Positions 5,083 through 6,988 of a DNA stretch of 6,988 nucleotides are shown here, piece after piece. This DNA comes from JBOHDX01 sp050700835. GTDB taxonomy: Bacteria > Actinomycetota > Actinomycetes > Propionibacteriales > Nocardioidaceae. The translations under genes were made by a program, and so were the position numbers. Numbering within the stretch: position 1 is the first letter of the stretch; the number at the start of each line of letters is the position of its first letter. The notes beneath the pieces were generated by a model. That model saw only the letters and a program-made list of their open reading frames with translations. It had not been told where the DNA came from and did no database searches. The stretch is from the NCBI GenBank assembly GCA_050700835.1, contig JBOHDX010000049.1, positions 1 through 6,988 on the forward strand, written 5' to 3'.

Positions 5083-5573
5083 CGCGCGTCTCTCTCACGC
5101 AGTGCGAGGAAGGCGATGATGGCACCCACGACGAAGAGCAACGTGTCGGCGTAGATCAATCCGAGGTGGCCGATGGTGGCGAATCCCCACGGGTAGTGGG
5201 CCGGGAGCGCCACCGCCAGCGCGACCACCGGTACGACGACCGCGCTCACCCAGGCCCACCACTCACCGCGACGGACGCCGTACCAGGCGATCGCGGCAAC
5301 GGCGATGCCCGCCGCGGCGACGAAACCGCTGATCGCGATGTGCAGGTGGGTGATGTAGTGCTCGAGGTCGGGGCTGAACCGCTCGATCTCGGTCTTGGTC
5401 ACATCGACCTGTTCGTGGCCGATGCCGAGCTCGAGGAACGAGTCGGTGAAGCTGCGGACGAAGAGGATGACGCCGTAGGCAACGAATCCGAGTCCGCCCA
5501 GCGCCATGATGGCCGAGCCGGTGCGGAGTCTGGGCGCGCTCACGGTATTGGAACCAGAACTCATGGTGGTCAT
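5079..5573 (-). CDS. Four-helix integral membrane protein, family unknown
   Basis: 164 residues with four clear hydrophobic segments: about 19-41 (GSAIMALGGLGFVAYGVILF), 77-100 (LHIAISGFVAAAGIAVAAIA), 105-127 (WWAWVSAVVVPVVALAVALP) and 136-158 (HLGLIYADTLLFVVGAIIAF). A polar, acidic loop of about 35 residues lies between helices 1 and 2 (IGHEQVDVTKTEIERFSPDL). Both short ends are polar, and the C-terminus RERDAR is basic, so both termini are probably cytoplasmic. I do not recognise a named family. The start is ATG 5573, because AGGAGG (5587-5582) lies 8 nt upstream. GTG codons at 5582 and 5579 would fall inside or on that ribosome site, and a later ATG at 5564 is less well spaced. The gene overlaps the methyltransferase fragment (ATGA) and is overlapped by a short ORF before it. 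A role in the membrane with the TetR-controlled operon is inferred from context only. Confidence 0.82.
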   Translation of the reverse strand: MTTMSSGSNTVSAPRLRTGSAIMALGGLGFVAYGVILFVRSFTDSFLELGIGHEQVDVTKTEIERFSPDLEHYITHLHIAISGFVAAAGIAVAAIAWYGVRRGEWWAWVSAVVVPVVALAVALPAHYPWGFATIGHLGLIYADTLLFVVGAIIAFLALRERDAR

Positions 5574-5641
5574 GACCACCACCTCCTTGATCCAGAGAAG
5601 CCGTCGGGGTCGACGCCGTTGACTGTGCCGGTGGGGTGCAT
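5570..5641 (-). CDS. Possible 23-residue leader peptide ORF
   Basis: A 24-codon frame from ATG 5641 begins MHPTGTVNGVDPDGFSG and ends in RRWWS, with its TGA overlapping the ATG of the membrane protein by 4 bases (ATGA). GGAG (5651-5648) is 6 nt before its ATG, a good ribosome site. Most of its codons end in G or C, as in neighbouring genes. The RRWW end is partly forced, since those codons are the Shine-Dalgarno of the next gene. Ribosomes translating this ORF would pass over that Shine-Dalgarno site, so it may couple or gate translation of the operon. No known small-protein family is recognised; it could also be chance. Confidence 0.4.
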   Translation of the reverse strand: MHPTGTVNGVDPDGFSGSRRWWS

Positions 5642-5689
5642 GGGGATCTCCAGGTGATGCAAGCGGATAGTCGGTGATCTAGGTCGAAG

Positions 5690-5718
5690 CTAGTAGTCAG
5701 CACGACTGATCGTGCTAA
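5690..5718 (-). promoter_or_regulatory. Putative promoter of the membrane protein operon
   Basis: On the minus strand TTAGCA (5718-5713) is followed by a 17-nt spacer and TACTAG (5695-5690). The -35 matches TTGACA at four of six positions, while the -10 is weak. Alternative -10 boxes such as TAGCTT (5692-5687) would give a 20-nt spacer. The main support is position: the operator palindrome at 5699-5716 would cover its spacer and most of its -35 box. Confidence 0.35.
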
Positions 5719-5720
5719 CT
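5695..5720. promoter_or_regulatory. TetR operator copy 1
   Basis: A perfect 7-bp inverted repeat AGCACGA (5699-5705) / TCGTGCT (5710-5716) around 4 bp, extended outward by AGT/ACT with one mismatch, giving a 26-bp palindrome. Ten of eleven arm positions pair. It aligns with copy 2 over 24 bp at 19 identical positions, with a 27-bp offset. The binding partner is inferred to be the adjacent TetR-family protein. Confidence 0.72.
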
Positions 5721-5748
5721 CAGACTGTACGACCGGTCGTGCTAATGT
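5720..5748 (+). promoter_or_regulatory. Putative leaderless promoter of the tetR-family gene
   Basis: TAATGT (5743-5748), a good TANNNT -10 box, ends 7 nt before the ATG at 5756, implying a leaderless transcript. No Shine-Dalgarno site precedes this ATG. At a 17-nt spacing the -35 position holds TCAGAC (5720-5725), which is weak. The spacer 5726-5742 is filled by operator copy 2, so binding there would block this promoter. Confidence 0.5.
5727..5742. promoter_or_regulatory. TetR operator copy 2
   Basis: ACGACCGGTCGT (5729-5740) is a perfect 12-bp palindrome, extended to 16 bp with one mismatch pair. The 9-bp word TCGTGCTAA at 5737-5745 repeats exactly that at 5710-5718 in copy 1. It covers the space between the -35 and -10 positions of the tetR-family promoter, which fits autorepression. 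Confidence 0.72.
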
Positions 5749-5755
5749 GTCAAGC

Positions 5756-6412
5756 ATGACGGTCGGCACGAGGAAACAGCCCAACCACACGCAGCGGCGC
5801 CGGCGGGCCGACGGCGAGCGCACCCGCAGCTCGATCCTGCGCGGAGCCGCGTCGCTGGCCACCGTCGACGGGCTGGAGGGGCTGTCGATCGGGAACCTGG
5901 CCAGCGCGATCGGCATCAGCAAGAGCGGCCTTTACGCCCACTTCGGCTCCAAGGAGGAACTCCAGCTGGCCACCGTGGCCGAGGCGGAGCGGATCCTTGG
6001 CGAAGAGGTCATCCAGCCCGCACTCGAGGCCCGTCCCGGACTCGCCCAGCTGGCGGCGGCCTGTGAGGCGTTCTTCAGCTACGTGGAGCGTCGAGTCTTC
6101 CCCGGCGGCTGCTTCTTCGCCGCCACGTCGATGGAGATGGGCGCCCGCCCCGGGCCGGTCAAGGACCGGCTGGCCGCCATCCAGTCGGATTTCACTGGGC
6201 TGCTGCGATCCTTCGCGGCCACCGCTCTGGAGCAAGATGAACTCCCCGCAGGCGAGGACCCCGACCAGCTTGCTTTCGAACTGCACGCCGTGCTGCTGGG
6301 TGCCGACACCAAGTTCGTTCTCCAGGACGACCCGGCAGTAATGGCCCTCGCCCGCTCCGTCGTCCGCCAGCGACTCGGACTGAATGACCGTGACACGATC
6401 CGCGGCACCTGA
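5756..6412 (+). CDS. TetR-family transcriptional regulator
   Basis: 218 residues, typical for the family. The first 25 residues are basic (TQRRRRADGERTR). The DNA-binding domain covers about 21-72, with the helix-turn-helix LSIGNLASAIGISKSGLYAHFGSKEELQ (43-70 in two parts: LSIGNLASAIGI and SKSGLYAHFGSKEEL), the best-conserved TetR signature. The ligand-binding part (about 80-218) is all helical and includes CFFAATSMEMGARPG. The inducer is unknown. ATG 5756 is preferred over an in-frame GTG at 5747: the -10 box TAATGT overlaps that GTG and points to a leaderless start at the ATG. It faces the operon at 5641-4340, with two operators between them, so it most likely represses both the operon and itself and is released by a small molecule. 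It might also act on the ABM gene 227 bp downstream, but no operator copy is seen there. Confidence 0.92.
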   Translation: MTVGTRKQPNHTQRRRRADGERTRSSILRGAASLATVDGLEGLSIGNLASAIGISKSGLYAHFGSKEELQLATVAEAERILGEEVIQPALEARPGLAQLAAACEAFFSYVERRVFPGGCFFAATSMEMGARPGPVKDRLAAIQSDFTGLLRSFAATALEQDELPAGEDPDQLAFELHAVLLGADTKFVLQDDPAVMALARSVVRQRLGLNDRDTIRGT

Positions 6413-6639
6413 CGCCGCTGCGCAGGGGCCCGGCGACGCGTGAGCGCTCGAGCACTACCGGGCGCGTCTATCTGGGCGATGTGCAGCAGGTCTGGGGGCT
6501 GAGCAGCCTCGGTCCCGCAAGCCGAACCTCAACTGGGGTGGGGTTGCTAACGAGCCAATCCAGGGGGGGCAAGGTTCCCAAGAGGGGTACCCCGCTGCGA
6601 TACTCGTTGATAACCGTCCCCACGAGGAAGGCGTTCGCG

Positions 6640-6936
6640 ATGGCAACCAAGGCACTGTTCGTTCGACTCGAGGCGAAGCCGGGCAAGGAGGATGCCGTCG
6701 AGGAGTTCCTGCTCTCTGCGTTGCCGCTCGTCGAGCAGGAGCCTGACACCCTGCCGTGGTTCGCAGTTCGGTTTGGTCCGACGACCTTCGGGATCATCGA
6801 CGCCTTCCCCGATGACGCGGCCCGTCAGAGGCACCTTGACGGGCCTGTAGGTCAGGCACTCAGCGAGCGGGCCGACGAATTGTTCGCGTCTGCGCCGGAG
6901 ATCAGCCCGCTGAACGTCCTCGCGAACAAGCTCTGA
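6640..6936 (+). CDS. Antibiotic-biosynthesis-monooxygenase (ABM) domain protein
   Basis: 98 residues, the length of a single ABM ferredoxin-like domain. Strand 1 is ALFVRLEAKPG (5-15); helix 1 is KEDAVEEFLLSALPLVEQEP (16-35). Strands follow in LPWFAVRFGPTTFGIIDAFP (38-57), then the helix DDAARQRHLDGPVGQALSER (58-77). The C-terminal ISPLNVLANK (88-97) closes the barrel. In this family dimers oxidise aromatic or quinol substrates without a cofactor (ActVA-Orf6 and YgiN type), although many small members have no proven activity. ATG 6640 was chosen because GAGGAAGG (6624-6631) lies 8 nt before it and the domain begins there; an upstream GTG frame start at 6481 adds 53 residues with no domain character. 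It is on the same strand as the tetR-family gene, 227 bp after it, so it is probably a separate unit. Confidence 0.88.
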   Translation: MATKALFVRLEAKPGKEDAVEEFLLSALPLVEQEPDTLPWFAVRFGPTTFGIIDAFPDDAARQRHLDGPVGQALSERADELFASAPEISPLNVLANKL

Positions 6937-6950
6937 TCAACAATCCGTCA

Positions 6951-6978
6951 GCCCGGATTTGACCGGGCATCCCGGTCA
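6951..6978 (+). terminator. Overlapping hairpins after the ABM gene
   Basis: GCCCGG (6951-6956) pairs with CCGGGC (6963-6968) around 6 nt. Alternatively TGACCGGG (6960-6967) pairs with CCCGGTCA (6971-6978) around 3 nt. The two share bases 6960-6968 and cannot form together. The second has an 8-bp perfect stem and starts 24 bp after the stop codon, a fitting site for a terminator, but no T-run follows. Confidence 0.4.
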
Positions 6979-6988
6979 CCGAAAGAGG

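Noticed and set aside
5574..5582. GTG starts for the membrane protein at 5582 or 5579
   Set aside because: They fall in or next to the AGGAGG that serves ATG 5573.
5747..5755. GTG start for the tetR-family gene, three codons upstream
   Set aside because: It overlaps the -10 box TAATGT and so would lie upstream of the expected transcript start.
6584..6593. GGGGTACCCC palindrome upstream of the ABM gene
   Set aside because: A single 10-bp palindrome in GC-rich DNA, unrelated to the TetR operators and with no supporting promoter boxes.
6481..6639. 53-residue N-terminal extension of the ABM protein
   Set aside because: No domain character; GAGGAAGG is spaced correctly for ATG 6640 and the ABM domain begins there.

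Overview
The window is GC-rich DNA with strong G/C third-position bias, actinobacterial-type protein families and several starts that look leaderless (a TANNNT -10 box only 6-7 nt before the ATG). It most likely comes from a chromosome of a high-GC actinomycete (Actinomycetota). Genus cannot be decided from the sequence. There are no rRNA or tRNA genes, no CRISPR array and no recognisable complete insertion sequence. The region is accessory in character.

Layout. At the left edge, on the minus strand, is a VapBC/FitAB-type toxin-antitoxin pair (PIN toxin cut by the window edge, RHH antitoxin complete) with an operator-like array of GTGAT boxes upstream. Next is a plus-strand NTF2/SnoaL-like gene (596-1012), then about 470 bp with no convincing gene (1013-1481). 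A minus-strand DUF1801 gene follows (1482-1931). A minus-strand two-gene operon comes next: a berberine-bridge-type FAD oxidoreductase (2558-3964) followed by a second SnoaL-like protein (2104-2520). A second gene-poor stretch (3965-4339) holds hairpins, a GTG microsatellite and possible decayed coding sequence.

The most structured part is 4340-6412, a tetR-family regulator (plus strand) facing a minus-strand operon. The operon reads: a possible 23-residue leader ORF, a four-helix membrane protein, a truncated SAM-methyltransferase N-terminus, then a third SnoaL-like protein. Each of the three junctions is a 4-base ATGA overlap. Between regulator and operon lie two copies of a palindromic operator, repeated at 27 bp, each placed in or across the -35/-10 spacer of one of the two divergent promoters. 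The window ends with a small antibiotic-biosynthesis-monooxygenase (ABM) protein (6640-6936) and hairpins after it.

How the genes may work together: three NTF2-fold proteins, an FAD-linked oxidase, an ABM protein and a methyltransferase fragment are the kinds of enzyme used in small-molecule tailoring or detoxification. No core biosynthetic enzyme is present, so a single pathway is not demonstrated. The best-supported regulatory unit is TetR with its divergent operon. I see no wholly unknown system. The closest to one is the TetR-controlled coupled operon with its leader ORF and truncated methyltransferase.
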